DNA of 64,000 nucleotides from Flavobacteriaceae bacterium EG-1 (GCF_009649685.1 NZ_WJPK01000004.1:62001-126000); one strand, 5' to 3'; shown: positions 26,392-35,717, counted from the stretch's first letter. Program-made: numbers and translations. Notes: a model not told the origin generated them from the letters alone.

Positions 26392-27642
26392 ATGAAATTA
26401 TGTCAACTGCGTGTGAGCACATTTTTAAATATGCTCATTATTTTAGTCCCCTCAGTTATTTTGGCTCAAGAAAAGGTCGACAAAGAAACTATTAAATTAT
26501 ATACTGATTGTAATTGTGAAAAAAGTTACATCAGACAAGAAATCAACTTTGTAAATCATGTTCGTGATCAAGCACAGGCCAATGTACAGTTATTTATTTA
26601 TGATATTGCCAATGGTAGTGGGGGCCGAACCTATAAATTAGAATTTGAAGGTTATGAAGACTATAAAGGAATAATCTCTAAACTTTCATTCGACTCTAAC
26701 GCCAATATGACAGCCGATGATGTTCGAAAAGGACTAGTTAAGAAAATAAAAAATGGACTTTTAAAATTTGTTATAGAATCTGATATGGGTGAGCATATTA
26801 GCTATTCTATAGACAATAAAGGAATGGATGCCATCCAAGATATTGATTTTAAAGATCCTTGGAACAATTGGATATTCGAAATCTTTGGAAGAGCCAGACT
26901 AAATAAAGAATCTAGTAGACAATCTTTTTCATACGCTGTAGGTTTTGAAAGTGATCATGTTACAGAAAAATGGCGAATTCGTACAGATTTACAATTAAAC
27001 CAAGCCAATAGCGAATACGAACAAGATGACGAGATTTATACCAGTGAAAGATTTAGATATTCTGGAGATGGGAGTATCGTAAGAAGTTTATCAGACCATT
27101 GGTCAGCTGGGATTTTTGGTGGTGCTCGACATGATACTTTTACTAATTTAGATTTTAGATATTATTTCTCACCTGCAATTGAATTCAATATATTCCCATA
27201 TAAGGAAGTACTTCGTCGTGAAATAGTTTTTGCGTATAAAATTGGGTATTTTCATAGTGATTATATTGAACCTACCATCTATGATAAATTGCAGGAAGGC
27301 ATTTTTAACCATTCATTAGATGTACAAGTTCGCTATAGACAACCTTGGGGAAATATATACACAAGATTAATTGGATCTACATTTCTAAATGACTTTACAA
27401 AAAATAGAATACAACTTTCTGGCAGCACTTCACTAAGAGTAATTAAAGGTTTAGCCGTAAGCTTTTCAGGAAATTTTCAAATTATTCGCGACCAAATAAA
27501 TCTACCCGCTGGAGATGCTTCAATTGAAGATGTACTTTTACAACAAAAACAAATAGCAACAGAATACCAACTGGGGGCAAGTGTCGGCCTCAGTTATACG
27601 TTTGGTTCAGCTTATAACAATATAATTAACACTAGACTGTAG
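26392..27642 (+). CDS. Uncharacterised periplasmic-plus-barrel outer-membrane protein
   Basis: A 416-residue secreted protein (signal peptide about 1-25, ending ILAQ). The first part (about 30-140) begins with a DCNCEKSYIRQEINFVNHVRD-like block (key residues: the DCNC cysteines, Y, R, FVNHVRD) and a Gly-rich GSGGR. The rest is alternating beta strands ending in SYTFGSAYNN..., typical of an outer-membrane barrel. I recall similar proteins in Acidobacteria and Bacteroidota but no assigned function. It is 17 nt upstream of a methyltransferase gene. Confidence 0.65.
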   Translation: MKLCQLRVSTFLNMLIILVPSVILAQEKVDKETIKLYTDCNCEKSYIRQEINFVNHVRDQAQANVQLFIYDIANGSGGRTYKLEFEGYEDYKGIISKLSFDSNANMTADDVRKGLVKKIKNGLLKFVIESDMGEHISYSIDNKGMDAIQDIDFKDPWNNWIFEIFGRARLNKESSRQSFSYAVGFESDHVTEKWRIRTDLQLNQANSEYEQDDEIYTSERFRYSGDGSIVRSLSDHWSAGIFGGARHDTFTNLDFRYYFSPAIEFNIFPYKEVLRREIVFAYKIGYFHSDYIEPTIYDKLQEGIFNHSLDVQVRYRQPWGNIYTRLIGSTFLNDFTKNRIQLSGSTSLRVIKGLAVSFSGNFQIIRDQINLPAGDASIEDVLLQQKQIATEYQLGASVGLSYTFGSAYNNIINTRL

Positions 27643-27659
27643 TGTATGTTTAATTAATA

Positions 27660-28382
27660 ATGGCCTTAGAATACGATTCATTTGCTGCTATACATTACAA
27701 AGCTTATCGACCACCATTACACGAAATTATTTTAAAAAAGTATTTTACAGCCAAAACAAAACATGAATTAGGTTTAGATATTGGGTGCGGTACTGGTCAC
27801 TCCTCAATTGCCTTAACTAAACTTTGCAACCAGGTAATTGGTATCGACACCAGTAAATTCATGTTGGAATACACAGCACCACATAAGAATATAAATTATC
27901 AATATTTCGACGGACGAAATCTTAAATTTGATGCCGATAGTTTTTCGATAATAACCTTGGCAGGCTCATTGTTTTATGCCAAATCACAAGGATTTCTTGA
28001 TGAACTAATTCGGGTTTCAAAAAACAATAGTCAAATAATTATATATGATTTTGACGTAAATCTAAAAAGCATATTATCTCATTTTAAATTTAAAGTATGT
28101 AATCGTCAAGTCTATGATCACCAAATCGATTTTTCTGGACTAAATGATAACAATATCATATTACAAACTAACGATGCAGATAATATAACTTTAGAAATCT
28201 CATCTAAAAACGTGGCTCATTTATTGCTCTCTGTTAAAGCACAAAGACTATTTTTTGAAAAATTATACCTAGAACAAAACGTACATTCTCAATTAACGGA
28301 AAACTTAAAGGAATTATCTAACAAGGATAATTTTATGGTAAATGTGAGTATTTTTTGTAAAGTCTACAAGGTCTTTAAATAG
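27660..28382 (+). CDS. Class I SAM-dependent methyltransferase
   Basis: A 240-residue methyltransferase of the Methyltransf_11/25 kind. SAM motif I is GLDIGCGTGHSS (about 39-50), an acidic residue at the end of strand 2 sits in VIGIDTSKFM (about 60-69), and the motif IV region is IITLAGSLF (about 99-107). Substrate unknown; the C-terminal 80 residues have no motif I recognise. It begins 17 nt after the outer-membrane protein gene. Confidence 0.78.
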   Translation: MALEYDSFAAIHYKAYRPPLHEIILKKYFTAKTKHELGLDIGCGTGHSSIALTKLCNQVIGIDTSKFMLEYTAPHKNINYQYFDGRNLKFDADSFSIITLAGSLFYAKSQGFLDELIRVSKNNSQIIIYDFDVNLKSILSHFKFKVCNRQVYDHQIDFSGLNDNNIILQTNDADNITLEISSKNVAHLLLSVKAQRLFFEKLYLEQNVHSQLTENLKELSNKDNFMVNVSIFCKVYKVFK

Positions 28383-28465
28383 TTCACTTAAAAGAAGTAA
28401 TATTTTCAAATCATAGATTTCACTAAACTCTTTGAAAACCTATCTTTGTAAAAAGATAATTTTTG

Positions 28466-29242
28466 ATGAACTTAAAACTAAGTAGACCAATTTGCTTTTT
28501 CGACCTTGAAACAACTGGGGTTAACGTGGCTAAAGACCGTATTGTAGAAATATCAATATTAAAAATTTTTCCAAACGGAAACAAAGAAAGTAAAACATGG
28601 CTTGTAAACCCCGAAATGGAAATTCCCGCAGAAGTCACTGCTATTCATGGTATTAGTAATGAAAAAGTAGCGAAAGAACCTACATTTAAAGAATTGTCGA
28701 AAGAAATCTATAGAATAATAAAAGATTGTGATTTAGGTGGTTTTAATTCAGACAGATTTGACATTCCATTACTTGCAGAAGAAATGCTTCGTGCTGACGT
28801 TGATTTTGATATGAAAAACATGGCAGCTATAGATGTACAGACCATTTTTCATAAAATGGAGAAACGTACCTTAGCGGCTGCCTATAAATTTTATTGTAAT
28901 AAGAATCTGACTGACGCGCATAGTGCAGAAGCAGATACTTTAGCAACCTACGAGGTTTTACTTTCGCAATTGGAGCGATATCCAGAATTAGAAAATAATG
29001 TAAAAAAACTAGCTGAATTTTCTAAACATAAACGATTTGCAGATTTTGCAGGGTTTATTAGTTATGATGAAAATGATGAAGAGATATTTTCTTTTGGTAA
29101 ACATAAAGGTAAAAAAGTCCTTGATATTCTCAAGCACGAACCAGGTTATTTTGGGTGGATTCAAAATGCTGATTTCCCTTTATACACAAAAAAAGTGCTT
29201 ACACAAATCAAGTTAAGCCAATTAAATAATAAATTAGGCTAA
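28466..29242 (+). CDS. DnaQ-like 3'-5' exonuclease with extra C-terminal domain
   Basis: A DEDDh exonuclease (about 258 aa). D13 and E15 lie in FFDLETTG, the next Asp in GGFNSDRFDIP, and the closing His and Asp in AHSAEADTLA. The exonuclease domain ends near residue 170. The remaining 85 residues carry SFGKHKGKKVLDI, the signature of the DUF3820-like domain also found in exonuclease-X-type proteins. I prefer the ATG at 28466 to the TTG just before it. It is probably involved in DNA repair or turnover. The next gene starts on the base after its stop codon. Confidence 0.87.
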   Translation: MNLKLSRPICFFDLETTGVNVAKDRIVEISILKIFPNGNKESKTWLVNPEMEIPAEVTAIHGISNEKVAKEPTFKELSKEIYRIIKDCDLGGFNSDRFDIPLLAEEMLRADVDFDMKNMAAIDVQTIFHKMEKRTLAAAYKFYCNKNLTDAHSAEADTLATYEVLLSQLERYPELENNVKKLAEFSKHKRFADFAGFISYDENDEEIFSFGKHKGKKVLDILKHEPGYFGWIQNADFPLYTKKVLTQIKLSQLNNKLG

Positions 29243-30154
29243 ATGCGATTTTTCTTATTCCCCCTACTATTTATCGCTCAAATCAATGCACAAGAAGTAT
29301 TATTTGAGGGTAATGTTTTTGATTCTAAAACGAAGGAACCTATACCTTATGTAAATCTCAGCTTTTTAAATACTTTAAAAGGAACTTCTACGGATGAAAA
29401 TGGTCACTTTTATCTAGATATCCCAAATGAACTTTTAGAGCATAAAGTTCATATATCATCTTTAGGCTATAAAGACACCATAGTAGTAGCGCAGACTGTA
29501 TATAAGTCAAAATTGTTTCATTTGGTTGAAGAATCGTTTGAACTTGAAGAAGTTGTGGTATCTAAATCTTTGGGCGATTCTTATGTGTTAAATCCGATTA
29601 GTAGCTATAGTCTCACAGGTGGGTTTGACTCCTCAGCAACGCCTTGGGTACTTGCCCTTTATTTCCCTAATATTGGTGCTCAAAAAAAATACATCGAAAA
29701 TATTACTGTATTCTTTCAAAAAAATCCAAAATTTAGTCAACGAACATCTAGATTTCGAATTCGAATATATGGTGTGGATTCTAAAACAAAAAATCCGTCT
29801 AATGACTTGGTACGTAAAAGTTTGGTACTAGAATCGGAGATAAATAAAGATTATGTTTCATTAGATCTTTCTAGTCTAAATATAGAAATTCCAGAAAATG
29901 GTGTATACATAGGTCTGGAATGGTTATTTATTTCAAACAACTGGTATCGGAATATTGTCACCAATCCAATCACTAAAAAAAAATCTGTTGAAGATCGGTT
30001 TGCACCAACTTTTAGCGGCGTATATGTAAAAAACCAGAACTATCGGGCAATGGTCTATGGTATGGGAAAATGGACTGATTTTACCGTAAAATCTAAAAAC
30101 GGGACTGAAAATTTCGTGCCTGCAATTAGCTTAAAACTAAAAAAGAGTAATTAA
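29243..30154 (+). CDS. Secreted protein with CarboxypepD_reg-like domain
   Basis: A 303-residue exported protein (signal peptide about 1-16, ending INAQ). A carboxypeptidase regulatory-like beta domain (about 19-100, FEGNVFDSKTKEPIPYVNLS) is the same module that precedes TonB-dependent receptors, but no receptor follows. The C-terminal 190 residues are beta-rich and unrecognised. It directly abuts the exonuclease gene and probably shares its mRNA. Role unknown; adhesion or envelope binding is a guess. Confidence 0.75.
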   Translation: MRFFLFPLLFIAQINAQEVLFEGNVFDSKTKEPIPYVNLSFLNTLKGTSTDENGHFYLDIPNELLEHKVHISSLGYKDTIVVAQTVYKSKLFHLVEESFELEEVVVSKSLGDSYVLNPISSYSLTGGFDSSATPWVLALYFPNIGAQKKYIENITVFFQKNPKFSQRTSRFRIRIYGVDSKTKNPSNDLVRKSLVLESEINKDYVSLDLSSLNIEIPENGVYIGLEWLFISNNWYRNIVTNPITKKKSVEDRFAPTFSGVYVKNQNYRAMVYGMGKWTDFTVKSKNGTENFVPAISLKLKKSN

Positions 30155-30190
30155 TTTTGTCGCCGATTGTATTTCACTAATAAGCATCAT

Positions 30191-30802
30191 ATGAAGATAA
30201 TTTGTATTGGAAGAAATTATACGGACCACATAAAAGAATTAGATAATGAACGGCCTACAGAACCGGTAATATTTATTAAGCCAGATTCTGCTGTTTTACC
30301 CAAAGAACAAGACTTTTATATTCCAGAGTTTTCCAATGACTTGCATTATGAAGTTGAAGTACTCATTAAAATTAAGAAAGTAGGCAAGCATATTAAAGCG
30401 AAATTTGCCCATTCTTATTACGACGAAATTGGCCTAGGTATTGATTTTACTGCTCGCGATGTACAAACTGCTTTAAAAAATAAAGGTCTACCATGGGAAA
30501 AAGCAAAAGGCTTTGATGGATCGGCAGTAATAGGTAATTGGTTAGATAAAACGAAGTTCAAAGACTTAAATAACCTTGAATTTTCACTTTCTAAAAATGA
30601 TAAAATAGTACAAAAAGGAAATACAAAATTAATGCTCTGGAAAATAGATGAGTTAATAGCCTATGTTTCTACTTTTTTTATGTTAAAAAAGGGAGATGTT
30701 TTGTTTACAGGAACACCGTCTGGTGTTGGTAAGGTAGAACCAAATGACTATCTTGCAGGCGAATTACAGGGGCATCAACTATTTTCTGTAAAAATAAAAT
30801 AA
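30191..30802 (+). CDS. Fumarylacetoacetate hydrolase (FAH) family protein
   Basis: A 203-residue FAH-fold enzyme, likely a hydrolase, isomerase or decarboxylase of a 2-oxo acid such as acylpyruvate or oxaloacetate. Metal and catalytic elements are KIICIGRNYTDH at the N-terminus, HYEVEVLIKI with the metal Glu pair, DFTARDVQ, and GDVLFTGTPSGVG near the end. I use the ATG at 30191; an upstream TTG at 30167 would add eight unconserved residues. Its stop overlaps the Hpt gene's ATG (TAATG). Confidence 0.88.
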   Translation: MKIICIGRNYTDHIKELDNERPTEPVIFIKPDSAVLPKEQDFYIPEFSNDLHYEVEVLIKIKKVGKHIKAKFAHSYYDEIGLGIDFTARDVQTALKNKGLPWEKAKGFDGSAVIGNWLDKTKFKDLNNLEFSLSKNDKIVQKGNTKLMLWKIDELIAYVSTFFMLKKGDVLFTGTPSGVGKVEPNDYLAGELQGHQLFSVKIK

Positions 30803-31140
30803 TGATCTACAGCTTAGACAAAATTAATGAGATGGCCGAAGGCGATCAAGATTTTATTAATTCGGTAGTTACCGTATTTTTAGATGAAGTACCACACGAT
30901 CTTGAAGAATTAGAGAAAGCACTAGTTTCTCAAGATCACGAAAAGGTATACCAATTAGCTCATAAAATAAAGCCAAATGTTGACTTATTAGGAATGGAGC
31001 AAACTCGTGCAGCTGCCTTAGAAATTGAAACCATGGGTAAGAACAAGGCAAGCATATCCGATATTGAAAAAGTTTTTCCTGCCTTAAAAACCGATATTGT
31101 ACAAGTTATATCGGAACTAAAGAATGATTTCAACATCTAA
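30802..31140 (+). CDS. Orphan Hpt (histidine phosphotransfer) protein
   Basis: A 112-residue four-helix phosphotransfer protein. The phospho-accepting His lies in LAHKIKPNVDLLGM (about residues 52-65). It would relay phosphate between a hybrid kinase and a response regulator, but none is encoded next to it. It overlaps the FAH gene by 1 nt and lies 3 nt before cinA, so it sits in the middle of a metabolic operon. Confidence 0.85.
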   Translation: MIYSLDKINEMAEGDQDFINSVVTVFLDEVPHDLEELEKALVSQDHEKVYQLAHKIKPNVDLLGMEQTRAAALEIETMGKNKASISDIEKVFPALKTDIVQVISELKNDFNI

Positions 31141-31143
31141 TTT

Positions 31144-32391
31144 ATGTTCGCAGAAATCATCACTATTGGCGATGAGATTCTCATAGGTCAGATTGTAGAT
31201 ACAAATTCAGCCTTTATAAGTAAAGAGCTTAATAAAATAGGGGTTTCGGTTTATCAAATCACTTCTGTTCAAGACGATGGTAAACATATTTTAAATGCTC
31301 TTCGAGCTGCCAAAAGTCGCGCTCAAATAATTATTGTCACTGGAGGCCTTGGTCCAACAAAAGACGATATTACCAAACATACATTTTGCGAATACTTTAA
31401 TGATCAATTAATTGAGAACAAAGCAGTCTTAAAACACGTTGAAACATTATTTGCAAAATATATTAACACTCCTATTTCCAATATAAATCGACAACAAGCA
31501 CTAGTACCCTCCAAGGCAACAGTTTTGCATAATGCTAATGGTACTGCACCCGGAATGTGGTTTAATGAAGACAATACTGTTTATGTTTCATTACCAGGTG
31601 TTCCTTTCGAAATGAAACACCTAATAACCAACGAGGTATTGCCAAAAATTGCTCGCGAATTTAATCGACCATACATTTTACACAAAACATTAGTGACTTA
31701 CGGACTTGGAGAAAGTGCCTTAGCTGCTAGAATTGAAGATTGGGAAAATAACCTTCCTGATTTTATAAAATTAGCGTACTTACCTAATTTAGGTAAAGTT
31801 CGATTACGTTTAAGTGCAAAAGGACCAAATAAAAAATTAATTCAAAAGGCAATTGAAGTTGAAAGTCGTAAACTTTCAAAACTTATTGGCGATTTAATAT
31901 ATGGCACAGAGAATGAAGAAACGCTTGAACAAATAATCGGTCAATTATTAACTAAAAACAAACAAACATTATCTACTGCTGAAAGTTTTACAGGTGGCAA
32001 AATTGCTGAAAGTATTACAACTATACCTGGAGCATCTGCCTATTTCAAAGGAACGGTTGTGAGTTATGCAACTTCCATTAAAATAGATATTCTTAAGGTT
32101 GATACCGAAATAATAAAAAAGTATTCCGTTGTAAGTGCTCCTGTGGCAAAGGCAATGGCTGAAAATGTTAAAAAATTAATGAATAGTGACTATGCAATAG
32201 CCACTACTGGGAACGCTGGTCCTACTAAAGGAGATTCAAATGCAGAAGTAGGTACCGTTTTTATTGCAATTGCAACACCAAAAAGTACCATAGTTGAGAA
32301 GTTTATTATGGGTAGCCAACGTGAAAGAATCGTTGAAAAGTCTGTAAACAAGGCTTTTGAGCTACTACAAAAAGAAATATTAAAATTCTAG
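31144..32391 (+). CDS. cinA: CinA / nicotinamide-nucleotide amidohydrolase family
   Basis: A two-domain protein (415 aa). An N-terminal MoaB/Mog-like COG1058 domain (1-170, [12 protein letters not shown] about 69-80) is an ADP-ribose pyrophosphatase in relatives. The C-terminal PncC domain (about 255-415, [21 protein letters not shown]) deamidates nicotinamide mononucleotide. Both are intact and the length is standard. It helps recycle pyridine nucleotides; the old competence name is historical. It is the last gene before the ribosomal operon promoter. Confidence 0.92.
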   Translation: MFAEIITIGDEILIGQIVDTNSAFISKELNKIGVSVYQITSVQDDGKHILNALRAAKSRAQIIIVTGGLGPTKDDITKHTFCEYFNDQLIENKAVLKHVETLFAKYINTPISNINRQQALVPSKATVLHNANGTAPGMWFNEDNTVYVSLPGVPFEMKHLITNEVLPKIAREFNRPYILHKTLVTYGLGESALAARIEDWENNLPDFIKLAYLPNLGKVRLRLSAKGPNKKLIQKAIEVESRKLSKLIGDLIYGTENEETLEQIIGQLLTKNKQTLSTAESFTGGKIAESITTIPGASAYFKGTVVSYATSIKIDILKVDTEIIKKYSVVSAPVAKAMAENVKKLMNSDYAIATTGNAGPTKGDSNAEVGTVFIAIATPKSTIVEKFIMGSQRERIVEKSVNKAFELLQKEILKF

Positions 32392-32400
32392 ATAAGAATT

Positions 32401-32430
32401 TTGTCATCCCGTAAAATTGGTATAAATTTG
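32401..32430 (+). promoter_or_regulatory. Complete promoter of the rpmB operon
   Basis: A -33 TTG (32401-32403) and a -7 TAAATTTG (32423-32430) are 19 nt apart, the best two-part match to the Bacteroidota sigma-factor consensus in the window. Transcription should start near 32436, leaving a leader of about 23 nt before rpmB. Confidence 0.7.
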
Positions 32431-32458
32431 CAGCCTGTTTAAAGAAAAAGTAAGCATA

Positions 32459-32695
32459 ATGTCTAAAGTTTGTGAAATTACTGGGAAAAGAGCGATGTTC
32501 GGGAACAACGTATCATTCTCAATCAACAAAACTCGAAGAAGATTCAACGTTAATCTATCTAAGAAACGTTTTTATATTCCTGAAGAAGACCGTTGGGTAA
32601 CCCTAAAGGTTTCTGCTAAGGCATTAAAGACCATCAACAAAAAAGGTATTTCTGCAGTCATGAAAGAGGCTCGCGCACAAGGAATGCTTAAATAG
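32459..32695 (+). CDS. rpmB: 50S ribosomal protein bL28
   Basis: Large-subunit ribosomal protein (78 aa), full length, with the family N-terminus CEITGKRAMFGNNVS and the basic core TRRRFNVNLSKKRF. It is the first gene of an operon with rpmG, DUF4295 and probably ftsY, an order conserved in Bacteroidota. A complete promoter precedes it. Confidence 0.96.
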   Translation: MSKVCEITGKRAMFGNNVSFSINKTRRRFNVNLSKKRFYIPEEDRWVTLKVSAKALKTINKKGISAVMKEARAQGMLK

Positions 32696-32717
32696 TCCTT
32701 TATTTAATTAAAAAGCA

Positions 32718-32900
32718 ATGGCAAAAAAAGGAAACCGAGTTCAAGTTATATTGGAATGTACAGAGCATAAAACTTCTGGACAACCAGGCACCTCTCGTTA
32801 CATTACAACAAAGAACAAAAAGAACACTCCTGAACGAATTGAGTTGAAAAAATACAACCCAATTTTAAGAAAGATGACTGTTCATAAAGAAATAAAATAA
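32718..32900 (+). CDS. rpmG: 50S ribosomal protein bL33
   Basis: Large-subunit ribosomal protein (60 aa). The start [17 protein letters not shown] and the end [13 protein letters not shown] are typical. Only one Cys remains, so this is the zinc-free (C-) form. It lies 22 nt after rpmB and 45 nt before the DUF4295 gene. Confidence 0.96.
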   Translation: MAKKGNRVQVILECTEHKTSGQPGTSRYITTKNKKNTPERIELKKYNPILRKMTVHKEIK

Positions 32901-32945
32901 TTATAATTTCTGTTTCGGCAGAGATGTCAATAAAAGATATTAGTC

Positions 32946-33098
32946 ATGGCAAAGAAGACGGTAGCAAGTTTACAAACTAGTTCTAAGAGATTAACGAAAG
33001 CAATAAAAATGGTTAAATCTCCAAAATCAGGCGCCTACACTTTCGTGGAATCTGTAATGACTCCTGAAAGCGTAAATGATTGGCTTTCAAAGCAATAA
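32946..33098 (+). CDS. DUF4295 small basic protein (probable Bacteroidota ribosomal protein)
   Basis: A 50-residue basic protein starting MAKKTVASLQTSSKRLTKA and ending NDWLSK-Q. It lies between rpmG and ftsY, as in other Bacteroidota genomes. DUF4295 is restricted to this phylum. I recall it being assigned as an extra large-subunit protein (bL38) in a Flavobacterium johnsoniae ribosome structure, but I am not certain of the name. A terminator follows. Confidence 0.88.
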   Translation: MAKKTVASLQTSSKRLTKAIKMVKSPKSGAYTFVESVMTPESVNDWLSKQ

Positions 33099-33120
33099 TT
33101 AACTAACTCAAATTATACTC

Positions 33121-33154
33121 ACCGCCATAACTTTTAGTTTTGGCGGTTTTTTTG
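33121..33154 (+). terminator. Terminator after the rpmB-rpmG-DUF4295 unit
   Basis: ACCGCCA / TGGCGGT stem, extended by weaker pairs, followed by seven T. It separates the ribosomal genes from ftsY, or lets only part of the transcription through. Confidence 0.85.
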
Positions 33155-33268
33155 TTTCCCTGCAGTAAGGCTTGCGAATTGCAACGATTATTCCTACTCT
33201 ATCACAAGTCCACCATAATAATTTATCTTCCATTGCTTATCTTTGAGATATCAATTTCTTAAGAACCA

Positions 33269-34225
33269 ATGAGTTTATTTAAAAATATTTTCTCTTCCAA
33301 GAAAAAAGAGACACTTGATAAAGGCCTTGAAAAGTCGAAAACTTCATTTTTTTCTAAACTAGGTAAGGCTGTTGCGGGAAAATCTAAGGTAGATGATGAT
33401 GTACTTGATAATTTAGAAGAAGTATTAGTTTCTTCTGATGTTGGTGTAGATACTACTTTAAAAATAATTGACCGTATAGAAGCTCGTGTTGCTAAGGATA
33501 AATACATGAGTACTGATGAACTAAATGGAATTCTTCGCGAGGAAATAGCCGGATTATTATCAGAGACAAATACAGGTAATGAAACTGAATTTGCTGTACC
33601 CATCGACAAAAAACCATATGTAATAATGGTTGTTGGCGTTAATGGCGTTGGCAAAACCACCACAATTGGCAAACTTGCTAATCAATTCAAAAATCAAGGT
33701 TTAAAGGTGGTATTAGGAGCTGCAGATACTTTCAGGGCTGCAGCCATAGATCAATTGCAGGTATGGGCAGACCGTGTAGACGTACCAATCGTAAAACAAA
33801 ACATGGGTAGTGATCCTGCATCTGTTGCTTTCGACACCTTAAGTTCAGCCGTTACTCAAAATGCTGATGTAGTTATAATCGATACCGCTGGTCGTCTTCA
33901 CAATAAAATCAACTTAATGAATGAGTTGACTAAAGTAAAAAGAGTAATGCAAAAGGTGGTTGACGATACCCCTCATGAAGTATTATTGGTTTTAGATGGG
34001 TCTACTGGGCAAAATGCTTTTGAACAAGCGAAGCAATTTACAAAGGCAACAGAGGTAACCTCGCTTGCAGTTACAAAATTAGACGGTACTGCTAAAGGCG
34101 GTGTGGTTATTGGCATATCGGACCAATTTAAAATTCCTGTTAAATATATTGGAGTTGGAGAAGGAATAGAAGATTTACAAGTATTCAATAAAGTAGAATT
34201 TGTTGATTCTTTTTTTAAGGTATAA
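33269..34225 (+). CDS. ftsY: Signal recognition particle receptor FtsY
   Basis: The SRP receptor GTPase (318 aa) that docks ribosomes carrying membrane proteins. A short amphipathic N-terminus replaces the long acidic A domain of E. coli. The N domain (about 20-95) and G domain follow, with P-loop GVNGVGKTTT (about 114-123), DTFRAAA, DTAGR (about 207-211) and TKLDGTAKGG. The domain set is complete. It lies 170 nt after the DUF4295 gene beyond a terminator. Confidence 0.95.
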   Translation: MSLFKNIFSSKKKETLDKGLEKSKTSFFSKLGKAVAGKSKVDDDVLDNLEEVLVSSDVGVDTTLKIIDRIEARVAKDKYMSTDELNGILREEIAGLLSETNTGNETEFAVPIDKKPYVIMVVGVNGVGKTTTIGKLANQFKNQGLKVVLGAADTFRAAAIDQLQVWADRVDVPIVKQNMGSDPASVAFDTLSSAVTQNADVVIIDTAGRLHNKINLMNELTKVKRVMQKVVDDTPHEVLLVLDGSTGQNAFEQAKQFTKATEVTSLAVTKLDGTAKGGVVIGISDQFKIPVKYIGVGEGIEDLQVFNKVEFVDSFFKV

Positions 34226-34237
34226 AAATTAAAGAGC

Positions 34238-34597
34238 ATGAAAAAGTCAATAATAACAGCTTATGTATTTTTTCTAACGCTGGGATTATATGCTCAAAAT
34301 CAATTTTCCTTAAATATAGACTCGACTAATTCCGGCTCCTTATTTTTTAACATAAAAGCCAAACAGTTGTCCTTAACTTCCAAAAAATCTGCAGTTCTTA
34401 AATATCCCACTCTGGTATTTCATGAATTAGAAATAATCAAAAATATAACTGCAAATATTGCTTTCAAAGGGAATATGCCCGTATACGAATCTAAAAGTTA
34501 TCACACGATGCCAGTTCATATACCAGATTCTACTAGCAATTATTCATTGAAAATAGTACAACCCAAGAAAGATTTGGAATTACTTTTTGGTTTATAA
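34238..34597 (+). CDS. Small secreted protein of unknown function
   Basis: Not recognised. It has 119 residues with a signal peptide (about 1-20, ending LYAQ). The mature part is short and beta-rich, with no cysteine and no lipobox. It starts 12 nt after the ftsY stop and so is probably co-transcribed with it. An alignment across Flavobacteriaceae would show whether it is a conserved companion of ftsY. Confidence 0.6.
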   Translation: MKKSIITAYVFFLTLGLYAQNQFSLNIDSTNSGSLFFNIKAKQLSLTSKKSAVLKYPTLVFHELEIIKNITANIAFKGNMPVYESKSYHTMPVHIPDSTSNYSLKIVQPKKDLELLFGL

Positions 34598-34625
34598 AAA
34601 AGGGCTTGGTTTAATTCATTATGCA

Positions 34626-35717
34626 CTAATTAATCACCTCATTTATTTTCGTCCATAATTCCTCATCAAATGTGGACAAAGCAAAATTGGAATCGTCAGC
34701 AGCATTTCCCATTCGTATTACGACTAACTTTTTACTAGGAACAATGTATATTTTTTGGTCATTTTTACCTAACGCAGCAAAAGTTTCGTCTGGAGCCGTA
34801 GGTATTAACGAACCATTAAACTCTTGTTGAATACTAGGAAGATGATAGGTTTCTTTACCATTTAACCACCATAAATAACCATAAGCTTCATTAATGTCCT
34901 GCGATGTATTATGAGACGCTATTACATATTCTTTAGAGACCAATTGCTCATTATCCCATTTACCTTCAGCAAGAATAAAAAGTCCAAACCTAGCCATACT
35001 TCGTGTTGTACTCCAATAGACATTTAAACCATTATTAGCTATCCAGCTACCTGTCATTCCAATTTTATCTTTCAAATTTGTGTCAAAATAAGTTGACCAG
35101 TCTTCGCCACTCGCTTGCGCAACAACATCCTGTAATTTCACATAAACATTATGATAAGCCCATCTATCACCAGCATCAGCGATATATTGCAAGTTTTCAG
35201 GCGAAACATCATCTCCCAAACTATCATCCAAACCAGATGTCATTGAAAGTAAATGTTTAGACGTAATTAAATTTTCCTGTTCAAGTGTTGCACTTGTCCA
35301 ACCTTCACCTAAATATTCAGAAACTTTAGTATCGACGTCAATTAAACCTTCATCTTGTGCTATTCCGGTCACGGTTGCGGTAAGTGTTTTACCTGCACTA
35401 GCCCAGTACCAAGGTTTTGTAGCTGAATGATCATTCAAATAACTTTCAACTACAATCTTTCCATTTTGTAGAATAATAAAACTCTTCGAGTTTTTTTCCT
35501 CTAAAAAATCGATTAGCGATTGCAATTTACTCTCATCCCATTCTAATTCTGATGGCGTTACGGTTTCCCATACATCAGAACCTATTGGAGGAAAGTACAG
35601 TTCTTCTGTAATTGGAGTTTCTACAATTTCGATTTCATCAACTTGTTCTTCTTTGTCTTTAGAACAACCAAAACCCACTAATAGAATAGTTGCAAATAAT
35701 ATAGATTGAAGTCTCAT
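34626..35717 (-). CDS. Serine beta-lactamase-like hydrolase, lipoprotein
   Basis: A class C/DD-peptidase-type hydrolase (about 363 aa). It has the SxxK motif SAGK with the active Ser (near residue 105), YxN as YHN (near 188) and a C-terminal KTG-equivalent region that I cannot place exactly. The start at 35717 gives a lipoprotein signal ending GFGC; the frame runs on upstream to 35801 but without a better signal. It could be an esterase, a DD-peptidase or a beta-lactamase. It is divergent from rimO and convergent with the ftsY unit. Confidence 0.83.
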   Translation of the reverse strand: MRLQSILFATILLVGFGCSKDKEEQVDEIEIVETPITEELYFPPIGSDVWETVTPSELEWDESKLQSLIDFLEEKNSKSFIILQNGKIVVESYLNDHSATKPWYWASAGKTLTATVTGIAQDEGLIDVDTKVSEYLGEGWTSATLEQENLITSKHLLSMTSGLDDSLGDDVSPENLQYIADAGDRWAYHNVYVKLQDVVAQASGEDWSTYFDTNLKDKIGMTGSWIANNGLNVYWSTTRSMARFGLFILAEGKWDNEQLVSKEYVIASHNTSQDINEAYGYLWWLNGKETYHLPSIQQEFNGSLIPTAPDETFAALGKNDQKIYIVPSKKLVVIRMGNAADDSNFALSTFDEELWTKINEVIN

